From NCBI GenBank assembly GCA_038326205.1, contig JBBQJV010000005.1, positions 28,337 through 92,336 on the forward strand: a stretch of DNA of 64,000 bases, read 5' to 3'. Below are positions 10,446 to 18,924 of the stretch, in pieces. The position numbers were made by a program, and so were the translations under genes. How positions within the stretch are numbered: the first letter of the stretch is position 1; each line of letters opens with the position of its first letter. The notes beneath the pieces were generated by a model that did no database searches, was not told the DNA's origin, and saw only the letters and a list, made by a program, of their open reading frames with translations. This stretch comes from UBA7672 sp038326205. Lineage in GTDB: Bacteria > Pseudomonadota > Alphaproteobacteria > Caulobacterales > Hyphomonadaceae.

Positions 10446-11519
10446 TCACTCTCCCGACAGCACCACCGGATCGAACGCCACTGCGATATCCTGCAGGCGC
10501 AGGGGCATATCGTACGCATATCCCTGCACGAAGTCGCAACCGATGGCGTGCAGTTCCTCCGCAATCATCATGTCCTCGATACCTTCAGCCGTCACTTTCA
10601 TTCCCAGTCCGCGGATCAATCCGGTCAACGCCGTCAGTATCCGGCAGGCACGCGGTTGACGCACCATGCGGCACAGTTTCGGATCGAGCTTGACGCCGTC
10701 CGCCGGGATCTCGGCGAGCCACGCGAATGAGGAATGCCCGGCGCCAAAATCGTCGAGCACAATGCCCGCTCCCGCTGCGCGAAAAGCAGCAAGCGCGCCG
10801 AGCGCTCCTTCGAAATCACGCATGGCCGCCTGTTCCGTCAATTCAACGCGCAACACGCCATGCGGCAGGCCCGCGTCACGGATGATGGCGGCGACTTCCT
10901 CGACGATCAGCGGCCGTGCGATCTCTGCGGCGGACAAGTTCACTTGCATGAAAACGTTGCGGCCATCTGCGCGAAGCTGCGCCAGAGCCTCGGCTGACTT
11001 CGCGAGCATCACGGGCGCGATGGCGCTCCAGTCGGTATCGCCGCCCATGCCGACCAGCGTATCCGGTCCCACCAGTTGCCCGTCCGGCGCACGAAACCGC
11101 GCCAGCGCCTCGAAACCCGCGACCGCCAACGTGTCGAGCCGGCGGATAGGCTGAAACACCGGCTCCACATTGCTCTCGCCATGAATAATGCGCGCGCCAG
11201 CTTCGGCAGGTACGATCAGGCCGCGCGCAACACCATGATCATGGAACGCGCCAAAGAAATGCGCCGGGCGGCCATCCAGCAGCGTCACGCGAATGTCAAT
11301 TGGATCGCCGGGGCGGCCAGACCGCAGCGGCGTCGCAATCCGAACGCGCGCCAGACCATCGAACTGCTCCAGCAAGGACTGCAACGTCCAGCGTCCGTCG
11401 AGTTGCGATAGCGGACCACCCGGATCGGCGCGGATGGTCAACACGCTCTCGCCCGCATGCCACGACCACAGCGCGGCCTGAGGCGTCGACGCGGGACTAG
11501 CTGTTGAGAGCTGCGACAT
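10446..11519 (-). CDS. EAL-domain cyclic-di-GMP phosphodiesterase
   Basis: A 357-residue protein with a degenerate N-terminal sensory-like segment (about 1-110) and an EAL domain. The metal and substrate residues needed for c-di-GMP hydrolysis are all visible: the EAL signature as GFEALARF, Asn in VNLSA, Glu in ELTEQ, the Asp pair in DDFGAGHSS, Lys in KLDPK, Glu in AEGIED and Gln in QGYAY. It should therefore be catalytically active. There is no GGDEF domain or membrane segment, so it is probably cytoplasmic. It lies downstream of thrC and an M16 peptidase in the same direction, tying c-di-GMP turnover to a respiratory/amino-acid transcription unit. Confidence 0.93.
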   Translation of the reverse strand: MSQLSTASPASTPQAALWSWHAGESVLTIRADPGGPLSQLDGRWTLQSLLEQFDGLARVRIATPLRSGRPGDPIDIRVTLLDGRPAHFFGAFHDHGVARGLIVPAEAGARIIHGESNVEPVFQPIRRLDTLAVAGFEALARFRAPDGQLVGPDTLVGMGGDTDWSAIAPVMLAKSAEALAQLRADGRNVFMQVNLSAAEIARPLIVEEVAAIIRDAGLPHGVLRVELTEQAAMRDFEGALGALAAFRAAGAGIVLDDFGAGHSSFAWLAEIPADGVKLDPKLCRMVRQPRACRILTALTGLIRGLGMKVTAEGIEDMMIAEELHAIGCDFVQGYAYDMPLRLQDIAVAFDPVVLSGE

Positions 11520-11543
11520 TATTCTGTTTTCGCAATGACCGAG

Positions 11544-12809
11544 TCAGGTGTGGGAGGAGACAAACGCCTCTGCCGCCGCAAGTCCAGCCTTGGGTCCGAT
11601 GGCGGCGGCGATGGGTGGCCCAGCCAATGACTGCGCGGCAATCCGGCTGACGTCGGCGATTGTCACCGAGTCAATCTGCCGCAACACATCCTCGATCGCG
11701 ATCAGGCGGTCAAACGCCAGTAGTTCGTAGGCGGCGCTTCCTGCGCGCGCTGCGGGCGCTTCGGCGGCCATCGCATAGCCCGTTGCCGCTACCGCGCGGG
11801 CGCGAGACATCTCGGCTTCGGTCGGTCCCTTCGCCGCCATGTCCGCCCAGATATCACGCGTGATGCGGCCCACTTCGAGCGCATCGCCCGGAGAACATCC
11901 GGCGAAAACGGAGATACGGCCCGCATCACTGTATTGCTCGGCGGACGCATCGATCGTGTAGGCGAGGCCCCTGCTCTCCCGCACATCCTGAAATAGGCGC
12001 GAGGCCATGCCGCCCCCAAAAATCTCCGCAAAGATCCGCGCCGCAAAGCGATCGTCCGACAACGCCCCCGGCGCAGGATGCGCCAGAACAAGGTGCGTCT
12101 GTTCGAGCTTGCGCGAGATCGTCGCCGCATGAGCCTTCGGCTGCGCAGGCGCTGTCGTCGCCGGGGCGGCAAGCGCTGCGCGCGGTTCCAGCCAGCGACG
12201 TGCAACAGCCTCGATCGCGGCACGATCAAAACTGCCTGCGATCGAGACAACCGTGCGGCGCGGCACATAGGACGTGGCAGCAAACGAGACCAGATCGTCA
12301 CGCGTGATCGACTTCAGAGTCGCTTCAACGCCGAGGATTGGACGTCCCAGCGGGTGATTGGGGAAGCTGGCCGTCTGAGCCAGCTCCATCACCAGATCGT
12401 CCGGCTGGTCTGCCGCCTCGCCGATCTCCTGAAGCACGACGAACTTCTCGCGCTCCACTTCTTCAGGCGGCAAGTCCGGTGCGAACACCAGCGACAGCGC
12501 CACGTCCAGCATCTGCGGCGCATCGGCCGACAGGCAGCGAACGAAATAGCTGGTCCGCTCATAATCCGTTGCAGCGTTCATCGACGCGCCGCGTGCCTCG
12601 ACCACCTCCGCGATCTCGCGTGCAGTCCGCCCAGCGGCTCCCTTGAATGCCATATGCTCCAGGAAGTGCGCGAGGCCATTGCGTTCCGCAGCCTCGTGCC
12701 TTGCGCCAGCACCAAGATAAACGCCGACGGATGCGGTCCGCAGGCCTGGCATAACATCGAACACGATGCGCGCGCCGTTCGGCAGGGTGATGACTTCCCG
12801 GGTGTCCAT
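11544..12809 (-). CDS. M16 family zinc metallopeptidase, processing-peptidase-like
   Basis: A 421-residue pitrilysin-fold peptidase. The inverted zinc motif HxxEH is intact as HFLEHMAFKG (about residues 50-59), and the third ligand Glu lies about 76 residues downstream as usual. The C-terminal half holds the R/Y pair region (SRGLAYTIDA). It has no signal peptide, so it is likely cytoplasmic, similar to the mitochondrial processing peptidase beta subunit. The ATG is one base past the stop of thrC, indicating a tight operon. thrC followed by an M16 peptidase is a familiar order in alphaproteobacteria. Confidence 0.93.
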   Translation of the reverse strand: MDTREVITLPNGARIVFDVMPGLRTASVGVYLGAGARHEAAERNGLAHFLEHMAFKGAAGRTAREIAEVVEARGASMNAATDYERTSYFVRCLSADAPQMLDVALSLVFAPDLPPEEVEREKFVVLQEIGEAADQPDDLVMELAQTASFPNHPLGRPILGVEATLKSITRDDLVSFAATSYVPRRTVVSIAGSFDRAAIEAVARRWLEPRAALAAPATTAPAQPKAHAATISRKLEQTHLVLAHPAPGALSDDRFAARIFAEIFGGGMASRLFQDVRESRGLAYTIDASAEQYSDAGRISVFAGCSPGDALEVGRITRDIWADMAAKGPTEAEMSRARAVAATGYAMAAEAPAARAGSAAYELLAFDRLIAIEDVLRQIDSVTIADVSRIAAQSLAGPPIAAAIGPKAGLAAAEAFVSSHT

Positions 12810-12810
12810 C

Positions 12811-14232
12811 TCAGCCTTTCGCGATCAGCGTCTCGATGCGCTTGCGCACATGATCAGCACTCATCGGGCCCGTTTCGAACTCTTCGGACCGCGATGCAAA
12901 CGAACTCGTGCGATCCGGCAAGCCGACATCTATGCCCAGCACGTCCTTCACCGTCTCCGGGAATTTCGCCGCGTGCGCCGTCGCCAGCGTCACGATTGGC
13001 CCGTCCGCGCTTGTTGTGCGGCGCGCAGCCGCGAGGCCAACTGCCGTATGTGGACACACGATCCAGCCCGTTTCCGCCAGCGTGCGTTTCATTTCCGCGC
13101 GCGTCTGCTCATCGCTGACCCGTTCCGCCGACAATCCCATTGACCCAAGCCGCCTCGCAACTTCAACAGGGATACCGCCAGACCCACACGAGGCAAGTTC
13201 TGCATACGCCTTCGCGACAACTGCTCCATTGCGTCCAGCTGTCTCGCCATCCACGCTCGTCGCCTCGAAGAACAGTCGCTCGAAATTGCTCGGCAGCTGG
13301 ATGTCCATCGCTGGGCTGATCGTAGGCGCTGTCTCACCTCGCGTTAGAGGCTGGCCGGAGATCAAGCGCGCCATCGCGTCATTGGCGTTCACAGCTGACG
13401 TGCAGCGAAACGTGTGAAGCAGACCGCTCTGCGCGGCGACATAACACGCCAGCGCGTCACCGAAATTGCCGGTCGGCACGACCCAATGAATCGGCGTATC
13501 GGCGCCCAGCTGTGCCTGCGCCTGCGCGAAGTAAACACTCTGCGCTGCCACCCGCGTCCAGTTGATCGAGTTTACCGCCGCCAATCGTGTGCGCCGACGG
13601 AACTGCTCGTCGCCGATCAGCTGCTTCAGAATCGCCTGCGTGCCGTCGAAGTCGCCTTCAAGCGCCAGGTTGTGCACATTGTCCGCACCGGTCGCTGTCA
13701 TGAACAGGCGCTGGGTCGGCGACACGCGGTCCAGCGGATGCAGGATCACCATGTCGACATGCTTCGATCCCGCAAACGCGGAGGCGGCCGCCCCACCCGT
13801 GTCACCCGATGTGGCGCACAGGATCGTCATGCGCTCGCCGCGCTGTTCCAGCACATAGTCATATAGCTGCGCAATCAAGCGCATCGCGATGTCCTTGAAC
13901 GCCAGTGTCGGACCGTGATGCAGCTCCAACATCCAGCGTCCGGGACTAACCTCCACAAGCGGCGCCACCGACTGATGCGCGAACGGCGCATAGGCGCGCT
14001 CCGCCATGCCGCGAATAGCGTCTACCGGCACGGCGTCGCCCGCAAACGCTGTCATCACCCGCGATGCAGTTTCGACGTACGTGTCTGTCGCCTTCGGGCG
14101 TGCGATGCGCGGCCACTCCTGCGGGCTGAACAGGCCGCCGTCCGGCGCAAGCCCCATCAGGCTCGCCGACAGGAAGTTGACCGGATCCGTCGCGCTCAAT
14201 TCCGCAGGAGAACGTGTTGAGACGTACTTCAT
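12811..14232 (-). CDS. thrC: Threonine synthase
   Basis: A 473-residue pyridoxal-phosphate enzyme converting O-phosphohomoserine to threonine. The family N-terminus MKYVSTRS fixes the ATG at 14232. The PLP lysine lies in LAFKDIAMR, preceded by the substrate-binding HHGPT. The nucleotide-like phosphate loop ATSGDTGGAA and the late VPTGNFGDALA are also present. It is the long (type I) form. The start overlaps the SURF1 stop by four bases, so amino-acid and oxidase-assembly genes are co-translated here. Confidence 0.97.
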   Translation of the reverse strand: MKYVSTRSPAELSATDPVNFLSASLMGLAPDGGLFSPQEWPRIARPKATDTYVETASRVMTAFAGDAVPVDAIRGMAERAYAPFAHQSVAPLVEVSPGRWMLELHHGPTLAFKDIAMRLIAQLYDYVLEQRGERMTILCATSGDTGGAAASAFAGSKHVDMVILHPLDRVSPTQRLFMTATGADNVHNLALEGDFDGTQAILKQLIGDEQFRRRTRLAAVNSINWTRVAAQSVYFAQAQAQLGADTPIHWVVPTGNFGDALACYVAAQSGLLHTFRCTSAVNANDAMARLISGQPLTRGETAPTISPAMDIQLPSNFERLFFEATSVDGETAGRNGAVVAKAYAELASCGSGGIPVEVARRLGSMGLSAERVSDEQTRAEMKRTLAETGWIVCPHTAVGLAAARRTTSADGPIVTLATAHAAKFPETVKDVLGIDVGLPDRTSSFASRSEEFETGPMSADHVRKRIETLIAKG

Positions 14233-14948
14233 TCCTTGGTCCCGGTATCTGGTCCGGCTCCTGGCGTCCTGCCGAACCGCAGACGCCCTGCCCGCGCGTG
14301 CATGAGGCCGTATATCACCGCGAACGCAATCGCCATCCCGAACCAGGTTACCGCATAGCCGATATGCGTCTCGGGAGGAGTCCGCACGAGATAATCCGGC
14401 ATTCCTTCCAGCGGGGTAAGCACGTGGCGTGTATCTAGCCGGGGCAACCCCAGCGCCTTGATGATCGCGGGAGCGTCGAACCAGCTCCACTCATTGCGCA
14501 CAGGTGCATTTGGCGCCGCCATCAATGGCTGTTCAGGCCACGGCGTCACAATGAACCGGTCCGCCGCGACAGATGGAGCTCTCGCCGGCATCGCTGCGCC
14601 CGGCCCGCCGATCGCAAGCGCATCAAAGCCGGTCTCCACCAGCACCGGCGCGCCGCAGATTTCCGCCGCCTGATACTGCTTCCATCCTGCCGCTCCGTCC
14701 GCTTGGTGCCCGAATACGCGCAGCTTCGCGCCCTCTGCCGCTGGCGGAGCAACAATCTGGCTGCTGCTCAGCCCCTCAGCGCACGCTTGCTCCAGCGTGA
14801 GCGGCGGCGCCTGCATGTGCGACGCGAATGCCGAGATCTGCTCTGCCTTCCATCCAGCACGCTGGCTTTGCCAGACGCCCAGCGCCACCAGCGCGATGAG
14901 CGCGGGAATCGCAATGACGGTCAGAACCGGAAGTGGCCGGAAATGCAT
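14229..14948 (-). CDS. SURF1 family cytochrome oxidase assembly protein
   Basis: A 239-residue inner-membrane protein with two transmembrane helices at its ends (about 8-26 and 200-222) and a periplasmic middle. SURF1 signatures include LGVWQSQRAGWK after the first helix, then the conserved periplasmic WFDAPAI and YAVTWFGMAIAF stretches. SURF1 proteins help insert heme a into subunit I. The gene follows ctaE and DUF983 in the same direction, its normal alphaproteobacterial position. Its stop overlaps thrC. Confidence 0.9.
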   Translation of the reverse strand: MHFRPLPVLTVIAIPALIALVALGVWQSQRAGWKAEQISAFASHMQAPPLTLEQACAEGLSSSQIVAPPAAEGAKLRVFGHQADGAAGWKQYQAAEICGAPVLVETGFDALAIGGPGAAMPARAPSVAADRFIVTPWPEQPLMAAPNAPVRNEWSWFDAPAIIKALGLPRLDTRHVLTPLEGMPDYLVRTPPETHIGYAVTWFGMAIAFAVIYGLMHARAGRLRFGRTPGAGPDTGTKE

Positions 14949-14981
14949 AATGACAGGATACCCCGAAGGACGGACGCAGCG

Positions 14982-15350
14982 CTACTCCCGCGGCGTGTCC
15001 TGTAGGCGCGCTTCACCCGCCTTGTGCTTCCACTGCAGGGCAAACAACAGCGCTTTGATCGGACGCAGGAAGAACATCGCGAAGGCAATAGTGATCGGCG
15101 GCCAAATCAGGATGTGCACCCAGCCCGGCGGGCGGAACGCGAATTCGAAGAACATGGCTGACGGCACGATCAGGATCAGCGCCGCGAACATCACGAAGAA
15201 GGACGGACCATCACCGGCGTCGGCGATCGTCAGGTCGGCGCCGCATGCGTCGCACTGGGCCTTAAACGTCAGGAAGGTGCGATATACCCGCCCCTCGCCG
15301 CAGTTGGGGCAGCGGCAGCGCAGGCCGGCTGAAAGGGCGGAAACCGCCAT
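14982..15350 (-). CDS. DUF983 family zinc-ribbon membrane protein
   Basis: A 122-residue protein with two CxxC knuckles (RCPNCGEG and CDACGADL, about residues 14-40) that would bind zinc, followed by two transmembrane helices separated by a short Pro/Gly turn. This matches DUF983, a small family commonly found beside SURF1 and ctaE in alphaproteobacteria. Its biochemical role is unproven. Location suggests a part in cytochrome oxidase biogenesis. Confidence 0.88.
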   Translation of the reverse strand: MAVSALSAGLRCRCPNCGEGRVYRTFLTFKAQCDACGADLTIADAGDGPSFFVMFAALILIVPSAMFFEFAFRPPGWVHILIWPPITIAFAMFFLRPIKALLFALQWKHKAGEARLQDTPRE

Positions 15351-15407
15351 GGCGTCTACTCCTCGCCCGGCTTCGTCTCAGTCTGGTGCAGACTACCCGC
15401 GTACGGG

Positions 15408-16037
15408 CTAACCAAGTGCGGGCTTGTGGGGCAACACATATAGGAACACCCACATCGCCAACCAGGTCACCGCGATCACGATCCAGTTCAGTGCGACAAG
15501 CTGGTAGCCCAGCGGACGCCCCCGCGTCGCGAACCCGGCGATTACCAGCACCACCGACATCGCGTAGAGCGCGAAGCCGATATAGAACTGCATATTGAAG
15601 GCGCGCGAGAACGCATACAGCAGATCGGCGTTTAGATAGCCGGGCGGGAAGGCAGTGTCCCCCTGCCATTGAGTGGCGATGTACCAGTTGCCGCCGGCTC
15701 CGAGCAGCAACGCCACGAGCGAGGCGCCCACCGCGAACCACAGCATCGAACGGCGCCACAGGAAGATCGCCGCCGCCGCCGCCAATCCCGCGCCGCTCAT
15801 CAGGAGCGTAGCGATCAGGAAATTGCCGAACGGATCAAAAGTCGGCGCGAGAACGAATTCCTGCCCGGTGCGGAAATTGCTGTCGATCAGCGAGTTGGCG
15901 CCGCCAGACCAGATCTGCTGGGCCGTGTCCACCATCGGGTGGCCAGCCTGCAGAAACTGGATCAGCGGCATCATCCATAGCGCAATCGCTACAGCCTGGA
16001 CTGTAAGGAAGCCCAGTAGAGCCGCCTTCCTGCTCAC
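15408..16037 (-). CDS. Uncharacterised five-helix membrane protein in the oxidase operon
   Basis: A 209-residue integral membrane protein with about five hydrophobic helices and two sizeable extramembrane loops: after helix 1 (about residues 32-70), and between helices 3 and 4 (about 115-145, with several aromatics). I recognise no domain, heme or metal motif. It begins with GTG at 16037 behind a GGATAG-like site, 12 bases after the ctaE stop, and precedes DUF983, so it is co-oriented and probably co-transcribed with oxidase genes. An assembly or accessory-subunit role is inference from position only. Confidence 0.8.
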   Translation of the reverse strand: MSRKAALLGFLTVQAVAIALWMMPLIQFLQAGHPMVDTAQQIWSGGANSLIDSNFRTGQEFVLAPTFDPFGNFLIATLLMSGAGLAAAAAIFLWRRSMLWFAVGASLVALLLGAGGNWYIATQWQGDTAFPPGYLNADLLYAFSRAFNMQFYIGFALYAMSVVLVIAGFATRGRPLGYQLVALNWIVIAVTWLAMWVFLYVLPHKPALG

Positions 16038-16049
16038 TACAGCTATCCG

Positions 16050-16955
16050 CTAGTGGCCGACGCCCGGCGGGCCATCGCCCCACACGAGGTGCGGCGTGAC
16101 ATACACGAAGGCGAAGAGGAAGAGCCACACCACGTCAACGAAGTGCCAGTACCAGGCAGCGAACTCAAATCCGAGATGCTTCTCCGCTTTCATTCCCCCG
16201 GCCAGCAATCGCCCAAGGCAGACCATCAGGAAGATCGTACCGATCACGACGTGCGCGCCGTGGAAGCCGGTCGCCATGAAGAACTGGCTGCCATACGCAG
16301 ACCCGCTGAACGAGAAGCCCGCTTCCGAATACTCGATCACCTGGAAGGCGGTGAACGACATGCCAAGCACGATGGTCAGGACCAGACCGATGATCGCGCC
16401 CTTGCGGTCGTTGACCTGCAGGGCGTGGTGCGCCCACGTCACGGTCGTGCCCGACAGCAGCAGGATTAGCGTGTTGACCAGCGGCAGGTGGAACGGATCG
16501 AACGGACGGACCTGATGGCCGTCGGTCTGTGTGACCGGCCACTGATCCCAGTGAACCAACTGTTCAAGCGCAGCGTTGGCAAGGTCAGAGTGAGCCGGGC
16601 TGGCGCGCAGCGCGTGGAAGATCGTCGTTTCGAAGAACGACCAGAACCACGCCACGAAGAACATCACTTCGGACGCTATGAACAACACCATGCCGTAACG
16701 CAGCGATATCTGGACAACTTCCTTGTGGTCGCCTTCACGGCTTTCCTTGAGGACGTCGCCCCACCAGCCGATGAGCACGAAGATCAGGGCAACGAGCCCC
16801 GGAAGTGGCCCCCAGAGGGCGCCCTGCGGGATGAACCACAGGCCCTTCATGTAGGCGGCGCCGCCGAGCACCATCGCGCCCAACGCAAGCGCGGCCAGCA
16901 GAGGCCACGGGCTCGGCTTCACAAGGTGATAGTCGTGCTTGACGTCGCCCGCCAT
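16050..16955 (-). CDS. ctaE: Cytochrome c oxidase subunit III
   Basis: A 301-residue, seven-helix subunit III of the aa3 oxidase in the inner membrane. Landmarks are HDYHLVKPSPWP at the N-terminus, MFFVAWFWSFFE in helix III, and the C-terminal WYWHFVDVVWLFLF. The conserved Glu of helix III is present. It stabilises proton uptake by subunit I. It lies between ctaG and the unknown membrane protein, all on the same strand, with 71 bases to ctaG, where a small internal promoter could fit. Confidence 0.97.
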   Translation of the reverse strand: MAGDVKHDYHLVKPSPWPLLAALALGAMVLGGAAYMKGLWFIPQGALWGPLPGLVALIFVLIGWWGDVLKESREGDHKEVVQISLRYGMVLFIASEVMFFVAWFWSFFETTIFHALRASPAHSDLANAALEQLVHWDQWPVTQTDGHQVRPFDPFHLPLVNTLILLLSGTTVTWAHHALQVNDRKGAIIGLVLTIVLGMSFTAFQVIEYSEAGFSFSGSAYGSQFFMATGFHGAHVVIGTIFLMVCLGRLLAGGMKAEKHLGFEFAAWYWHFVDVVWLFLFAFVYVTPHLVWGDGPPGVGH

Positions 16956-17026
16956 GGCTTCAGTCCCTACATTAGTGCGGATTGGCCCCAGGACCCGTCC
17001 GCTGACCCAGTTTCTCTACCGCCGGT

Positions 17027-17593
17027 CTAGTTTACCGCGGATGCGTCCTCAAGCCGCGCGACAGGCTGAGGCCCGTTTGCGCGGTAGTAAGTATACGAAA
17101 GCGTGATTCCATGTACGTCTTCCGCCTGCCAGTCCTTGGCCATGTCGGGCGATACGAAGAACACGACGGGCAGTTTTACCGTTTTGCCCGGCTCGTATGT
17201 CTGCTCTTCGAAGCAGAAGCATTGAATCTTGTTGAAATATTTGCCAATCTTGTACGGCACCACGTTGAAGCTGGCAGCGGCGCGTACCGGCTCTTTCGAC
17301 ATGTTGGTGACTTCGTAGAACACCATCATTGTCTCGCCGAGCTTCACGTCGACATGCGCCTGCAGCGCCCGGAACTTAAGCGGCGCGTTCTTGGCCACGT
17401 TGGCGTCGAACGCCACGCGCACGGTCCGATCGAGAACCTGTTTAGGCTTTTCGACAGCAACCTGAGTCGTGCCGCCGAATCCCGTGACTTTGCAGAATTC
17501 GGAATACAGCGGTTCAGCAGCGAAGCTCAGCCCGAGCATGCCGAAGATGACGCCGGACAGGATACCAACCGTGAGCTTGGAGCGCTTGTTCAC
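17027..17593 (-). CDS. ctaG: Cytochrome oxidase copper chaperone CtaG/Cox11
   Basis: A 188-residue CtaG, which delivers copper to the CuB site of subunit I. A single N-terminal helix (about 8-28) anchors an Ig-like periplasmic domain. The copper-binding motif is visible as KIQCFCFEEQ. I place the start at the GTG at 17593 because it forms a GTGA four-base overlap with the upstream gene's stop and gives the family N-terminus; the longer open frame upstream is out of family. The downstream neighbour is ctaE. Confidence 0.95.
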   Translation of the reverse strand: MNKRSKLTVGILSGVIFGMLGLSFAAEPLYSEFCKVTGFGGTTQVAVEKPKQVLDRTVRVAFDANVAKNAPLKFRALQAHVDVKLGETMMVFYEVTNMSKEPVRAAASFNVVPYKIGKYFNKIQCFCFEEQTYEPGKTVKLPVVFFVSPDMAKDWQAEDVHGITLSYTYYRANGPQPVARLEDASAVN

Positions 17594-17907
17594 ATCCGCT
17601 CCGGTATGCCACCGCCGACCTTGTTCATGGTCAGAACGAATATGATGATGACGAACGCGAACAGGGCAATCGCTATCCACTGGCTGCGGCGCTTGCGGGC
17701 CGCGACTTGTTCAGGGGTGAGCGTAACTCGCTCACCTGTCGGCAAGGCTTCGCGCGCTTCAGACAGCATGGAAGCAAGATTTGGACGCGACTCCCCCGCC
17801 GGCGCGGCGGCTGGAGCAGCGGCCGGCGGCGTCACAGCAGCGCCCGGCGTTTTGGGCTCCGGTTCCGGTTCGCCGTCCCAATCCTTGATCTGTCCCTTGT
17901 CCAGCAT
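17590..17907 (-). CDS. Small single-helix protein of the oxidase cluster (CoxF-like position)
   Basis: A 105-residue protein. Residues 1-45 are acidic then Pro/Ala-rich, followed by a polar linker, a basic RKRRSQW stretch and one transmembrane helix (about 78-97). This is the layout of the small membrane protein often encoded between ctaB and ctaG in alphaproteobacteria (sometimes called CoxF). Function is unproven, probably in oxidase assembly. The ATG at 17907 shares one base with the ctaB stop (TGATG); a GTG one codon earlier is an alternative start. Confidence 0.8.
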   Translation of the reverse strand: MLDKGQIKDWDGEPEPEPKTPGAAVTPPAAAPAAAPAGESRPNLASMLSEAREALPTGERVTLTPEQVAARKRRSQWIAIALFAFVIIIFVLTMNKVGGGIPERM

Positions 17908-18857
17908 CACGCGCCCCCGAACAGCGGGAAGTGCAGCGGCAGGATGCGTTCGACCATCAGGGCCGCAAACAGCGCGAAGAGATAGAAGATCGAAACCGCG
18001 AACATCCGTTTTGCGTGCTTCATGTCGGCAGGCGCATCGTCATTCCCCGCCCTACTCGTGAAGATGCGCACTGCGCACCACAGGAAGGCGACCCCACCCA
18101 GAATAGCCACGGCCAGGTAGATCGCGCCGCCCAGACCGGTGAGAACCGGTACAAGACCGAAGGGGGCCGAAACCATTGTGTAGAGCAGGATCTGCAGCCG
18201 CGTTTCCTTCGCGCCGCGCGTAACCGGCAACATCGGCACGCCAGCGCGAGCATATTCCTTCGACGTCCACAGCGACAGCGCCCAGAAGTGCGGCGGCGTC
18301 CACAGGAAGATCAGGCCAAACATGATCCACGCATCCGTGGAAATCGAACCGGTCGCGGCAGCCCATCCGATCATCGGCGGGAAGGCGCCAGCAGCGCCAC
18401 CAATAACGATATTCTGCGCCGTCGAGCGCTTGAGCCACATCGTGTAAATGACAACATAAAAGAATATCGAGAACGCCAGCAAAGCAGCTGCCAGTGGCGT
18501 CGACGCCAGCGCCATCAGCGTAACTGACAGCACCGACATGATCATGCCGAAACCAAATGCATCCTCACGCCGGACGATTCCCGCGGGAACCGGGCGCGAT
18601 ATCGTCCGCGCCATCTTCGCGTCGATGTCGCTATCGTACCACATGTTCAGCGCACCGGCCGCGCCGGAGCCAAGCGCGACGGACAGCACCGTGCAAATCA
18701 AGGCGAAAGCGTTCATGGCGACGGGCGCCGTGATGATGCCGACAAATGCCGTGAAGACGACCAGCGACATCACGCGCGGCTTCATCAGCAGCACGTAGTC
18801 CCTCGCGCTCGCCGATATGGCGACGGGCGGAACGCTGGCGATGCTCGCTTCGGACAT
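17907..18857 (-). CDS. ctaB: Protoheme IX farnesyltransferase (heme O synthase)
   Basis: A 316-residue UbiA-superfamily enzyme that attaches farnesyl to heme B to make heme O. The first aspartate-rich motif is NMWYDSDIDAKMART and the second lies in the SLWTSKEYARAGVPM region. About nine transmembrane helices are expected. I choose the ATG at 18857 (MSEASIA); an in-frame TTG ten codons earlier lacks a better ribosome site. It lies downstream of ctaD and is coupled to the small membrane gene by overlap. Confidence 0.95.
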   Translation of the reverse strand: MSEASIASVPPVAISASARDYVLLMKPRVMSLVVFTAFVGIITAPVAMNAFALICTVLSVALGSGAAGALNMWYDSDIDAKMARTISRPVPAGIVRREDAFGFGMIMSVLSVTLMALASTPLAAALLAFSIFFYVVIYTMWLKRSTAQNIVIGGAAGAFPPMIGWAAATGSISTDAWIMFGLIFLWTPPHFWALSLWTSKEYARAGVPMLPVTRGAKETRLQILLYTMVSAPFGLVPVLTGLGGAIYLAVAILGGVAFLWCAVRIFTSRAGNDDAPADMKHAKRMFAVSIFYLFALFAALMVERILPLHFPLFGGA

Positions 18858-18924
18858 CTTTGTCTTGCGCTGCAGCTCGGCTCTCAATCTCGCGACTGGG
18901 GTGATCCGGGCTGCCTGCGCCCTG

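Noticed and set aside
12078..13118. Open frame of 346 codons on the plus strand
   Set aside because: It runs across the M16 peptidase and thrC genes in antisense, is rich in Arg/Ser/Pro, and has no recognisable domain.
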